This document shows, in pieces, positions 39,101 to 53,500 of a stretch of DNA of 64,000 nt. Source of the DNA: Cydia pomonella (taxonomy: Eukaryota; Arthropoda; Insecta; Lepidoptera; Tortricidae). Within the stretch, counting starts at the first letter, position 1; each line of letters opens with the position of its first letter. The notes beneath the pieces were generated by a model. The model had not been told where the DNA came from and did not search any database. It saw nothing but the letters and a program-made list of their open reading frames with translations. The stretch is from positions 3,224,001-3,288,000 of the forward strand of contig NC_084703.1 of assembly GCF_033807575.1 (NCBI RefSeq), written 5' to 3'. A program made the translations under genes and the position numbers.

Positions 39101-42100
39101 GTTTTGATTTTGTTAGGTTGGTAGCCATTAATCGCAGTAATGTTATAGCGATTTAAAGCACAAGTGCTATTATGAGGAATAGACAATATAGACTTTTCTT
39201 GAAACCTTTTATGTATGTTCTTATATTCGTGTTAATGAATGCATAAATGACAGATAACAGTAGAGGAGTAGGAAAAACCATTAACAAGCCCTTTTCCCTC
39301 GCCCCGCCCGACTATTAGGAGATCTGCATTAACATCGTAATGAAATACAAGCTATTTAATAACAAAAATGCGGTAAAATGCAGTTTCTTTGGACAATTTT
39401 ATTTTTTTAGATCAATTTCTAAAGATTTTTTTTTGTTTATATTACAATTCTGGTTTTAGGAGGTGGGCAGTATGGCGACGTATACGAGGCTGGTTGGAAG
39501 AAGTTTAACATAACGGTGAGTGTCTCATCTCCTCTTCTTACATGCTTTTCCTCATAGTCCAATAATATGAAGTGTACCACTAATTTCTTAGTCACCTGTG
39601 ACTTCCCTTTATAAACACATGCATGAACCACGTATAAACGTATTGTTAGTTGATATAGCTATTGAAACATCATTATTAATTGACAATCATTGATAAATAC
39701 GCTTTGGACCCGGGTACGTCCTTAAACTGCGTCCAAAAGAGAGGTATGGGCATTGTGAATGTCATCTCGCTTTGTGTGGTAGGGCACAGCACAGCGGATG
39801 TCATTCCAGATCTAGAGCAGAGCCCAACTGGGGAAGTACCTCCAGCTTACAGAAAACCGCAGCCAAATAACACTAGACCCTACCCATAGTGTTGTGTTCC
39901 TGCCGGTGAGTAAGGTTGCCAGAGCTCAACGAGGGTGAGGAGTGTTAGGGCCGGCAACGCGCATGTAACTCCTTCGTAGTTGCAAGCGTACATAGGCTAC
40001 GGAGCCTGCTTAGACGTAGTATAATAAAAAATCAGTTATAGAAGAACACTCCAAAAAGTGAGGGACTTTTTATATCCCATAACTTTGTGAACTGCCAACT
40101 GTGAACTTATCATTCTTTCCAGGTCGCCGTGAAAACTCTAAAAGACGACACGATGGCCCTTAAAGACTTCCTCGAAGAGGCTGCAATTATGAAAGAAATG
40201 CGACACCGGAACCTAGTCAAACTCCTCGGCGTGTGCACAAGAGAACCACCCTTCTACATCATCACCGAGTTCATGTCTCGGGGGAATCTGCTGGATTACT
40301 TGAGGAACGGCAACCGGCAGCAGATCGACGCGGTGGTGCTCATGTACATGGCCACGCAGATCGCCGAGGGCATGAGCTATTTGGAGAGCAGGAGCTTCAT
40401 ACACAGGTGAGTCATTGGTAGTACTCCACCATAACTGTGTTCAGGGAGTGCTAAATTACTTGAGGAATCGCAACCGGCAGCAGAACGACGCAGTGGTGCT
40501 CATGCATATGGCTAGTCAGATCGTCGAGGGTATGAGCTTTTTGGAGAGCAAGAGCTTCATACACAGGTGAGTCATTGGTAGTACTCCACCATAACTGTGT
40601 TCAGGGAGTGCTAAATTACTTGAGGAATCGCAACCGGCAGCAGAACGACGCAGTGGTGCTCATGCATATGGCTAGTCAGATCGTCGAGGGTATGAGCTTT
40701 TTGGAGAGCAAGAGCTTCATACACAGGTGAGTCATTGGTAGTACTCCACCATGAATGTGTTGCGGGAGTGCTAAATTACTTGAGGAACGGCAACCGGCAG
40801 CAGATCGACGCAGTGGTACTCATGCACATGGCTAGTCATTACGTCGAGGGTATGAGCTTTTTGGAGAGCAAGAGCTTCATACTCAGGTGAGTCATTGGTA
40901 GTACTCCACCATGAATGTGTTGCGGGAGTGCTAAATTACTTGAGGAACGGCAACCGGCAGCAGATCGACGCAGTGGTACTCATGCACATGGCTAGTCATT
41001 ACGTCGAGGGTATGAGCTTTTTGGAGAGCAAGAGCTTCATACTCAGGTGAGTCATTGGTAGTACTCCACCATGAATGTGTTGCGGGAGTGCTAAATTACT
41101 TGAGGAACGGCAACCGGCAGCAGATCGACGCAGTGGTACTCATGCACATGGCTAGTCATTACGTCGAGGGTATGAGCTTTTTGGAGAGCAAGAGCTTCAT
41201 ACTCAGGTGAGTCATTGGTAGTACTCCACCATGAATGTGTTGCGGGAGTGCTAAATTACTTGAGGAATCGCAACCGGCAGTAGAAAGACGCGGTGGTGCT
41301 CATATATGCTGATCAGTTCGCCGAGGGCATGAGCTATTTGGAGAGCAGGATCTTCATACATAGGTGCGTTTAATTGTAAAATTTGGGCTCGTTCTTACTG
41401 ACAATGTATCATTTTTATTTCCCAGCGCTTTCTTCAAAAAGTAAACTCAAGGAAGCGATGGGAAACGTTGTTGCAAAGGGAATCATTTAAAAAATCCCTG
41501 CAAATTTAAAGGGAAATAAGTTAACTAAAAAATTAAGATCGAAATTCTCTGATTGTAATATGTGCTAAAATTCCTGCCCCTAAGAAAATCGTACCTACAA
41601 GTTAAACTTGTTCACTGGATAGTAAAGCGATAGCTGTTTTGTGGTTTTCAAACTCACAGTTTTCGCCATCGATATTGGCAACCAACTAGCTGTAACATTC
41701 GAAGCATGAAATTGTCTCAGAATTTACACATTTATTATATAATATTTTTTTAGATGCATCGTGCATCATGTCCAAGGGTGAACATTTTAATTATATCAAA
41801 AGAAACCGACCCAAATTTGTTCAGTATTTCGGGAGGCAAGCTAACCATCTCCTTGTTCACAGGGACCTCGCAGCCCGCAACTGCCTAGTAGGCGAAAGCC
41901 ACCTGGTCAAAGTGGCCGACTTCGGCCTCGCCCGTCTCATGCGAGACGACACTTACACCGCCCACGCCGGCGCCAAGTTCCCCATCAAATGGACGGCGCC
42001 AGAAGGCCTGGCTTATAATACGTTCAGCACCAAATCTGATGTCTGGGCCTTCGGGATTCTACTGTGGGAGATAGCCACTTATGGAATGTCGCCATACCCC

Positions 42101-45100
42101 GGAGTGGACTTGGCGGATGTCTATCATATGCTTGAGAAGGTAAGTTCCTATCACCCATGAAACGGGCCGCATTTTGATATTCAATATATATTTATATCAG
42201 TACCCCTAGTGTAAATTTAGTCGATAGCGAAACGTGACGTACGCGTTTGCGTTAAGTCTCATTTTGTATGGGTTTTTGAACAGCGCGCCAAGCGGGACGT
42301 TTTGGAAAGTCAAAAATCTCATACAAAATGACACTTAACGCAAACGCGTACGTCACGTTTCGCTGTCGAAAATATTTACACTAGGGGTACTGACCAAATT
42401 ACAGTCCGTACTTGTTAGTTAAGGACAGTAAAAGCTACTTCTATGCTAATGCTTCTAAGCTAAAGTTAGTTTATCCTAATTCTATCTTAATAATAGCTTA
42501 TTTAGAGCCTAAATGGTCGCGCACTGTGCGGTTTAAGAGGAATTTCCTCCCGCGGACGCTCCGGCTGTGGAATGAGCTCCCTGTCGAGGTTTTCCCGAGG
42601 GTATACAGTATGAGGTTCTTCAAAAAAGGAGTGTACAGGTTTTTAACGGGTCGACAACGCGCGTGTAACACATCTGGAGTTGCAGGCGTCCATAGGCTAC
42701 GGTGACTGCTTACCATCAGGCGGGCACTATGCTTGATTGCCACCGACGTGGTATTAAAAAAAAATTAATATCGTGGTGCATTGGAGCATGCAACGACGCC
42801 CAATGTCGTTTAAAAGGGTTATCCAGTCTCTCCTATTGCCGCCAAGAAACTGTTGGCGCTGCCTCGCACCCGACACATCTTGGAAGCTACTCTAGTTTGC
42901 GCATTATTACATCAAAATCATCCATGAAGGCATCAGAAAACGACAGATCAGAATCGTTTGGTGTGACATCTAGTAAGCATCGTTAAAATTGGGCCGTATC
43001 TTGTTTTTTTTTACACCATAATTTGGTAGGTAGATGGACGTATTTCAGCGTTTTGTTAGTTTACTAGCCCTACTTCTGAAAAGTCTATCGCTATCGCTGT
43101 AAAGTACTATAAACGAAGTCACTCCGTAATGACATAATAAAACTCGTCTCGAACCTAAAAATGAATCGCGAACGTTCACTATGAAACAGGTCAATACCAG
43201 CACAACGAGCACGGAAAAACTCAGAATGTAGGTATCGTTATGGGGGTTTTCGTTGAGATTCAAGATGGTAAAGACGTCTTGAGAATATTTTTGTGTGTTT
43301 TGCTAATTAATGATTCAGATTCAGATTTATTTAATACAAAACATACGATTGCATTACAAATTACATTCTTAACAATTTATATAAATAAATAAATATTATA
43401 GGACATTATTACACAAATTGACTAAGTCCCACAGTAAGCTCAATAAGGCTTGTATTGAGGGTACTTAGACAACGATATATATAATATATATAAATATTTA
43501 TAAATACTTAAATACATAGAAAACACCCATGACTCAGGAACAAATATCCATGCTCATCACACGAATAAATGCCCTTACCAGGATTTGAACCCAGGACCAC
43601 CGGCTTCATAGGCAGGGTCACTACCCACTAGGCCAGACTGGTCGTCGATGTATATTAATGTCGTTTAAAGTAGTAATATTCATAGCTTATTATGCAGTGA
43701 ATTATCGTGGAAGTGCAGTGTGTGCAGCTAATGAAAAACTTTTAACCATATTTTAATCAACAGCCGGCAATCCATCGTGGCTTTTCGTAAAGTCCAGCTA
43801 TCTCTTTACTAAAAGCAACTACCGAACAACGCCATGCTCTACGAGCACACTTAAAACTTACAACGAAACTTGACATTGGCAAAATCATCATATAGTTGAT
43901 GGAGGACATATTTTAAAAGAAGGTATAGTTATGCCGGCCGAATACTCGGCCGATGGTCAGGTCGAATATCCGGTATCCAGCCAAACATCTCTACTTCAAA
44001 TACATAATATAATTGGAACACTTACTCAAAGTCGACTTCGTCGATTCATTCAATAAGGTATAAGCAAATGGTAAGGTATAGGTAGGGTATGGTAAGGTAT
44101 AGGGTAGGTTTTAAGGTATTTATCTATGGGCCCATAGTTGCATGAAAATAAAGATTTCTCATTCATTCATTCATTCAATAAACTGGCTGTAGCTAGTGAC
44201 AAAGTTTGTAAACGAAGCACTATTTCCGTCAAACGTGCTGCCATTAGGTTACCTAGATTAGTGAACAATGTCCTAGTTCTGGTGCTTATAATCTATTTTG
44301 ATAAAAAAATACATAATTAGGGAGACCTTTCAGCTCGTGCCACTCATTTATTACGTAAGACGATTTATTTGGGGGTAGGTACATGTCGGATTTTTTCATA
44401 CAAGTTGTGGGAGGGGTTTTCATAGTTCTTACGTAAGATCACATAGATGCGAAAATTTTCAAATTTCTATGAAATTATGACGTTTAAAATAATACTTCTT
44501 TTGGACCCGGGTACGTCCTTAAACTACGTCCAAAAGAGAGGTATGGACATTGTGAATGTCATCTCGCTTTGTGTGGTAGGGCACAGCACAGCGGATGTCA
44601 TTCCAGATCTAGAGCAGAGCCCTACTGGGGAAGTACCTCCACCTTACAGAAAACCGCAGCCAAATAACACTAGACCCTACTCATAGTGTTGTTTTCCTGC
44701 CGGTGAGTAAGGTTGCCAGAGCTCAACGAGGGTGAGGAGTGCTAGGGTCGGCCACACGCATGTAACTTCTTCGGAGTTGCAAGCGCACATAGGCTACGGA
44801 GACTGCTTACCATCAGTCAGGCCGTATGCTTGTTTGCCACCGACGTAGTATACAAAAATACTTCCACACTATGCTATCAAACACGGTGCAGAGTTGGCTT
44901 AGACTGACTCCAGTACCTTTGTTTCATTGTTTTGAAAATGTAATTTTTTGAAAAATAAATACTAAAACAAACTACACTTTGTATTAATTTTTTCCTTTAC
45001 AATTTTAGGGTCAGCCTATTCTTATTATTGAGGAGGGGGGGGGGGGGGTCAAAAACTGACAAAAATCGTTTTACGAGTACGTAATAAATGAACTGCACCT

Positions 45101-47497
45101 AACAAAGCGAAGGCGTAAAAAGAAAACGAAAGGTGTTATGCTCAGAGATAACTTTATTTCAGTTAAAGAGCAAATTTAGACACGACATAAATTTACAGTA
45201 TATATACAATAAATTTGTTAGTACTATTTGGTTTAAAGGTTTTTGACTCTAAATTCCGGGCGACAGTGCTGTGACACACCACAACTCGAATGTAGGAAAT
45301 TTTGACATGATAGTTACCTATTAATACAGTATCTATTTATATTAGAGATTAAAATATGTTAAGCGTATTTTTAATACTATTACCTCACATCGCCTGTCAT
45401 GCCTCTCGTTCTGATTTAAATACCTAAATAATGTAATAAACATTACTCGCCCAGTCATTCTAAAGTCATAAAAAATGTGTTGCTCGAGTCGAATTCTTGC
45501 TGAATTATTATTGAAAATATTCGCAAGTATGTAGGTTACTTTGGGCACTCGTAACTATTCACAGCGTTGACCTTGGGGCTGTAAACGGACGACTCTGCTC
45601 CTAATTTTGATTCTAAGTGTTTTTATAAGTAAATTTAATTTTGCCTGTTGAGCTACGAATCACATTGATCAAATTTTGAATTTAGTAGTAATAAATAAAT
45701 AAACGTGTATTCACGTTTCATCCCTTATAACTATTTACAATATACTTCTGCCAAACCACAGAGTGCCAAAGCACAGATATTATAGATTTACATGATATAC
45801 TAACAAATAGAAGCACATTTATGTTTGTTACACAGCAAACACCGAGGCCTAGTGACCGAGATCCTCGAAAATACCTCCGAGGCCGAAAACTCTTGTCCTC
45901 GTTTTTGCACATTACACATGCAGAGCGCCAGACCGAATTCTTACTGAATTATTATACTTTTACATTATATCCTAACAAATAGAAGCACATAGATGCTTGT
46001 TACACAGCGAACACCGAGGCCTAGTAACCGTGATTCTAGAGAATATCTCCGAGGCCGAAAGCTCTTTGCCCAGTTTATTGCACATTGAGTGCGAGACCGA
46101 GTACTTGCTGAAGTCTTTCGCGGGGACGCATGTTCGGGCCCGGACTGGGCCGATTTCTGCGCCGGTTTCCACTGGAAAATACATATAAAATAAACTGTAA
46201 CTCTTAAAATGCCTTCTTTATCTTCTTTTTTTATATCTCATATATTAAAAGACAGTTTATTTGAGCAATTATTTTGGTTTTTGTACTAAAATATAGTGTG
46301 TGACTGAACTTCCGTTCCGTGTCTTAGACATGAGTAGTTCACGAATGAAAGATTCAAACGAAGTACATACTTCAGAGGATGTCACTCTTTCATTCACTAG
46401 TTCAGTTCGGATGCATTTAGTTCTTTACTTCAGCAGTTCAGTTTAAAAATATTTTCATTTACTTACTCATTCGCTTACAAAGTGACAAGGACGCCATTTA
46501 AACCTTCGATTCATAAATTCCTTTGTTTGAGTGATTCATATTAAATGAATGCGAATGAGTGAAATGTAACCAGTACTGTTGATTTAGATGGATCTGTTGA
46601 GCTACTGAATTAGTGAACGTGAACTAAAAGAGTGAAGTACTTTACTACGTACGAAAGAAAGATGCATAATATCAATGCATAAACTGTAACCGCGCGCGTA
46701 ACTTGTCTTCTTTGGCGGTCAAGGGTTTTAACATCTTGAATAATGGACGGCTACAATTTTAAAAATTAATGTTTTTTCATAGTTAACTTACCTAATTTAG
46801 CTGATTCTGCAGTGATGACCAGGCATAGAAACGCCATACCAGGTATGTAGCAATCGATGTTAGGTACCTGAAAACGATTAGTTGAAGCTATATAACAGAC
46901 AACGAGTTTTACTTGGTGCGCGGGGTCCGAGGAACCCGCGGTGTGCGTAGTATTGTTGAAATGTCGTTGGTGTTGTTGTTTTTGTTGAGAAGAAGTATGT
47001 TTTCCAATGGGTCTCGAGGTGGAGTTTGACTTTTGGTAGCAAAAAATGGCCCGCGTGCGAGTACTGTACTCCCGTAGCTCGGCCTTCGGCCTCGCGTGCT
47101 TGGGCGATCCTATGAATGTCCTATAATATGACTTGATTCAGCCCTACAGTAAGCTCAAGAACGCTTGTGTTTTGGGCACTCAGAGAACGATATATATATG
47201 TACATTTAAATACATAGGAAACACCCATGCCTCAATAACAAATATCTGTGTTCATCACACAAATAAATGCCTTTACCGACATTTGAACCCGGGAATATCG
47301 GTTTCATAGGCAGGGTTCAGTCACTCGGCGAGACAGGTTGTTGAATAATCTGAAAAGAACGGCGATAGAGAAGGGAGGGGAAGGTGTTAGCGCGGGAAGG
47401 AGTTAGGGGGAGGGCGAGGGCGATACAGAGGGAAGGGAAGGTGTGAGAGAAAGGGAGGGGTAAGGATAAGGGAAGATGACGACGAAGAGGAGCAGGG

Positions 47498-47567
<70 letters not shown>

Positions 47568-50500
47568 AGAGGAGAGGAGAGAGAGAGGAGAGGAGAGAGA
47601 GGAGAGAGAGAGGAGAGGAGAGAGAGGAGAGAGAGGAGAGAGAGAGAGCGCAACTAACCGTAATGTTGGCATTATCAGGATGATCAGGGTCCCAGCAGCC
47701 TTTGTGGTCATATGACAGGCAGTTGTAGCATTGAAGCCCCTTTACTGTGGCCGGTATGAGCTTGGTGCCCTTCTTGGTTGCCAAAGGTTTCTTGTGGCGC
47801 TCCTTTTTAGCTGTAAATTAATAATGCGAGGTTTACATTCTAATACCACTTATGTTCTCAGTAAGATATGTTTAAGGAAATATCTTACCCCCTTATTCAT
47901 AAACGTCTACTAAAGTTGTCATGCCGCTAATAATCGTTTGTCCCTTTCCGACGTATTGGTGTGATGGAAAGGGACAAACGACAATAAGAGTCAAGACACG
48001 CGACTTCTTGAATGATACTATCTATAAAGGTTTAAAGAAACAAGTGTTCAATACAATACGTCTAAGTCTCACATTAATAATACAATTATAAAATAGTACA
48101 TTACGATACAAGTGCGAAAAATAGGAAATTCGAAACGAGTGGCGATAAATTAAAACACGACCGAAGGGAGTGTTTTAAATCGACACGAGTTGCGAATTAC
48201 CTATTCGCACATGTATCGTACAACGTTTTACAGTACATATGGCCCTTTAAATGTTCGACACAGTAACGTAATATGCTACTTCTCGCACTAGTGCTATAAA
48301 GTAGCCCCATATGTACTGTAAATAATAATAAGATGCAGAACGCGGTAATTTTGGACACGGTGCGTATAGCGTCAGTTCCTCTGCAGCCCTGACCACCGGC
48401 AGTTTGGGCCCTGCCCCGGAGCTGGCGGCACCAAGTGTTTTTGTATTTTACTTTTATATTCATATTATATTTATATAATTATTCAGAAACCAAACAGTTA
48501 TATAAACACATTAAAAAGGCAATACAAATGATTTACTGTAACAAAACAACAAAAATTCATAGTTATAAATAATGTTAACTGAAATTAGTACATATTTGTA
48601 CAAGTATATCTAATGCATAGATCTTATGTATCAGATGGAAAATGAACTGCATACAACATAAATATATAAGTTTTAGACTATGACTACTATATTTCTCATA
48701 AATGCATTTCTGTTGTAAAATAAATCTTATACCTTTAAACGAGCAATTCTTGTATATATATATGTATATATATTTCTGTGATCTCGGAAACGGCTCTAAC
48801 GATTTCGCTGAAATTTGGTATATGGGGGTTTTTGGGGGTATACAATCTATCTAGATTAGTCTTATGTTTGGGAAAACGCGTGTTTTCGAGTTTTCATGGG
48901 TTTTTTTCGACGCAGAATATGGTCGCTAATTTCGTGTTGCCGACTACTGTCCGTCTGGTCCAGCGGGTTAAGACGCGGACTGCTAAACGAGTGTTACGGG
49001 TTCGAATCTCGCCCGGTGATTAACTTTTGTTTTTTTTTACATGTTCAATCTTATATATAATTTTTTAATTTTTATTGTTTTAGACAAGTTTAATTTAGTA
49101 AAAAAATGTAGTTAAGATTATCACCTATCCTCGTGGCGCCCAAGGCTTTTTGGCTCTTCTTTAACTATGACCCGACCGTCCTTCTTATAGGACATAATAG
49201 TTATAGTCCTATCCGCCCAAGATTTCGAGTTGAAATTTTTATGTGTTAGAGTTACCGGTTTGAAGTGAAACTTTCGGGGTATAATTATGATTATATTAGC
49301 ATGTGTTTTTCAATTCAATTATTTGTCTACCTTTTGTTCTTTACAAAGGCCACTGGGCCACAATTACTAGATTAGAAGGAATTATTAAGTGATGTAAAAT
49401 TAATAATAATCTAATATCCCATTCATTAATAACTTTTTTAGGATTAATATGTTTATTTCAGTTATTTTTCAATTAAATAACAGTTATTTTTCAATTAAAT
49501 GACCAGCTATTGTCTGCGTTGTCTCCATGATCTATTGTAAAATCTGCATCCGCTTCTCCGTCATCTTCAAACTCCGAATTGTCCAGGTTACCATCGCCCA
49601 TAAAGGCTTGGATTTCTTCATCCCGCAAACCTGTGATTAAAACACCTTACGTATAGGTGATCAATGCAATCCTGAACCTCTGGCTAACAATACTGGGTTA
49701 GAAAAGTGCTAGATAAGTGTATCTAAACAGACTAGACACGAAAACTTAGTAGTGTAAAGAGTATTAAATTATTAGTGAAAAAGTAGCATTTTCATATTAG
49801 TAATATTTCATAAACCAGCATAACATTTACAAACTAAAAACATTAAGATATGTATTTTTAGTACTAGCTTCGACCCAACCGACTTCACAAAGTACATATT
49901 ATTTCAAACCAAGATTTCGAAGAATTTAAGCTATAAAAATGCGAAATAATTATCTCCATTTAAGAATTACCCATTCATTAGCAACTTTTTGCATAAAAAC
50001 ATACTCGACAGTCACGGATTATCATAATAAAATGCGATTTACTTACCACGTGTTCGTGAGCCAGTCATACCGCCGTCCATTTATCAAAAAAATGACATCT
50101 GTCAATTGTGACAGCTAATGGTAGCATACCGGAAACTGTTCCCTAATATGTCGTTCAGAAATCGGAATAAATTATTTCTTTGACCCGCGAAATTTCAAAA
50201 ATCTAGACAGAGTTTGTTAATATGACCTTCTGAAAGGCGCATGAGCGGTAATTGAAAGTTACTTGAAAAAAGTTCTGGGCTGGAGTCGCCATGTTTATTT
50301 TGGTTTATCAAAAGGCGCGTGGGCGCCACGAGGCTATAGTTATAAACAAGCAAAGCTCGGTCGCCCAGGTACTACTACTTAAAAGTAAGTAAGACTTTCT
50401 ATATGACATTTGCATAAAATAGTATAAAAGGGTGTATCAACTTTATCTCATTATTATTCTATCCCTTTTAACGAACAATACGAGTGTATATTGCTACGAT

Positions 50501-53500
50501 TTATTATGTATATAATATGTTATGATAAAAAAAAAATATATATTATAGGAAATTATTGCACAAATTGACTAAGTCCCACAGTAAGCTCAATAAGGCTTGT
50601 GTTGAGGGTACTTAGACTTAGATTGTTAACAAAGGGATGAAAGGCACTCATTTCAGAGCTGAGGTAGTTTAATAGTCCGAGGCTGAAATGCCTTTCACCC
50701 GAGTTAAACACTCTACTTTTCATTTCAAATACGAGGAAAGGAAAATACATGTTTATTTAAAATATGACTAAGTATATTTTTTATAGCATTTCTGAAGGGT
50801 TCTTTCAATTAAATTAATTTTTACTTTACTGGTTTAACGATACTTAGTAAATAAGTTTAGATATAAATAAATAAATAAATATTATAGGACATTATTACAC
50901 AAATTGATTAAGTCCCACAGTAAGCTCAATAAGGCTTGTGTTGAGGGTACTTAGACAACGATACATAATATATAAATATTTATAAATACTTAAATACATA
51001 GAAAACACCCATGACTCAGGAACAAATATCCATGCTCATCACACGAATAAATGCCCTAACCAGGATTTGAACCCGGGACCATCAGCTTCGTAGGCAGGGT
51101 CACTACCCACTAGGCCAAACCGGTCGTCAAAATATAGTTATTGTAATTATCTGAATAAATAAAAATAAAATAAATAATAATATTTATGCAAAGGGTAGTT
51201 AAATATCAGAGTTTAAATTGTATAACAAATCCATTTAGCCACTCACATGCTTCATATTTTTCAGTGACTTCTATTATTATAATACAATAAGGGTGACAGG
51301 TGGTAGCTACAGCTACCAAAACAAAAGAATGTGAGTGGTAAAAGCCAAATTTCCATTGCTTATCGTAGAATAATGAAAAAAAATCGTACTTGGAAAACAA
51401 AATGCTGTGCAGAAACGTATCAAATCGTACGCTCAATTTTAGAACAACCTTATTGCTCTGAAGCATGAGATATGAATAAAATTGAATCAACTCACCGAAA
51501 ACGGAGACAGTGAATAGCACGTATACCAGGCCCTTTGCGAGGAACATGACACGGCCGCGCTCCGCCTAACAATTATTGGACGCTCCGCGTGTGTTACTCG
51601 CGTTTATATGCACTCGGTCTGTTTTCCCTGGGCGTTACAGGGTGATCGTACAGTTTAGAGCAGACTATATTACATATATGGACTATTAATACTGGGACCA
51701 AACAAAAAAATAATCTCTGTCTTTTTAGATTTTTCCTTTATGGTGCAATAAAGTGTATTTACTTAAAATAAATAAAAAAGCTTTATTTAGTTCCACACAT
51801 AACAATATACAGGCAGTAAAAAGAAAAATATACATTTAACATAAGTAGAAAATAAAAATTAAGTAGTTAAGAAAAAATATACGAACTAAAATGAAATCAT
51901 AGGTGTGTGGACCCCTTTGGGTAAAAGCCTCCCCTAAAGTGTTCCATGTATCTCTGTCTGTGGCTGTATTGAGCCACCTTTGCCCTGCTGTCGCTACTAT
52001 CTCGTCCGCCCACCTTTTCGAACGCCTGATTCTTTTACTGATATATATGTTAAATTTGTTAAATATCGAAAAGTCGCCACTTTTCGATATTACCGGGCAC
52101 AACCTAAAGGTTAAGGCGCCATCGCTCGAAACGATGCTGCCATACCTCTGGCCTTTGATCTATTAGATGGTGCCACTTTTTTATATTTAACAAATTTAAC
52201 ACATTTCGGTAAAAGAATAAGGATCAAAGTCAAATGGCGTTATAAAAGTTTTAATCATGTGTCGAAAGACGGCAGTGAACTTACTGTGACTACAAAGTTT
52301 TCTTTGACAATCCACCTCTATTTCAAGTTCTCTTTTGTATGAAGTTACTATAAATATGAAGCATCCTGTACGCTGCAGTTTACAGTGCAAGTATTTTGTT
52401 GCAATATTACGGGATGCTGGAAATGTAAACATTACTTGTTTACTGTTAACATGAAAATAACTGTTACAGTATATTATAGCTTACTTACAATATACACCGT
52501 GGGCTGGTAAAACCCAACGTTTTAAAATTTAGTCTTGTTTTAGAGATACGTAATGAGTGACAATTGGGTACTGGACACATGTTGAATATTATAATAAAAT
52601 TTAGCTAAATGGATAGAAAATGAGCCATCCATTATAAAAAAAGTAGAATTTAAAAAGACATTTTGAAATTATAAAAATGGCTTCAAAAGAAGGCTTCAAA
52701 GTCTCAAAAAATATCTATTTTTAAGTTTCATAAAGAAAAAAGAAAATGGTCCCATTCGATTCCTTGCATTTTATTGATAAATAAATTATACAAAAACTAT
52801 ATACATAAACGCAATATTTCAGGGTCTATATAGCATTTTTATTGATCTTCCATACATTTAGGACAGGCTAATGTAATGAGATGTCACATTACAATATCAT
52901 TTTGTTAGAGGCGTTTCAATCGTTGAGTGCGAGCGTCAAACTTTAACTCTCATTTCTGACCTTTGTGTTGCTTAAATGCCACGAGTCCATATAGACATTT
53001 GATTCTGAGAAAAATCAAGATCAATACATTATTTACAAAAAAACTGTCAAATAACCAATTCTTGTGTTTTTTTTTTCTGTAATAACTTTGTGAAAAACGC
53101 CTTTTTGTTGAGACGCTGCCACTATATTACTTGGTTTAGACATACCTACTGACAGATATTAATGGTTTTAAGAAAACTCGCAATTTCAAATCTGCCAATC
53201 AATTAAAATAACTTTACTTATTCCATGAAAAACAATAGAACGTGTCAAGTGCAGAAAACGCAAAAAAAAAAACTTTTTCGGCTTGAAGATTAATTTTTTT
53301 GGTCTAATTTGAACAGAACGCATATAACATTTTTGCTCCTGATGACCTCAGGAATGCGTGGTTAAAATCTGTCGGTTTTACCAGCCCACGGTGTAGAATC
53401 TGAAATAAATATGGCTTTAGATGTTGCTCTTATTTGTATTTTAAAAAGTAATCTTCCACAAAAAAACTCATTATTATTTCACGTATCGGATATAGTTATA

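Noticed and set aside
41768..41862. Upstream extension of Abl exon w8
   Set aside because: Open by chance; the acceptor at 41861-41862 gives the exact phase needed to complete the HRDLAARN Arg.
46789..46840. Separate signal-peptide start MAFLCLVITA on the minus strand
   Set aside because: It fits better as the middle of Ly6-type exon 3, where acceptor, donor and phase all agree.
47317..47784. Long Ser/Leu-rich minus ORFs and an Arg/Glu-rich plus ORF
   Set aside because: Produced by the (AG)n tract. Only the part from 47659 up is coding (Ly6-type exon 2).
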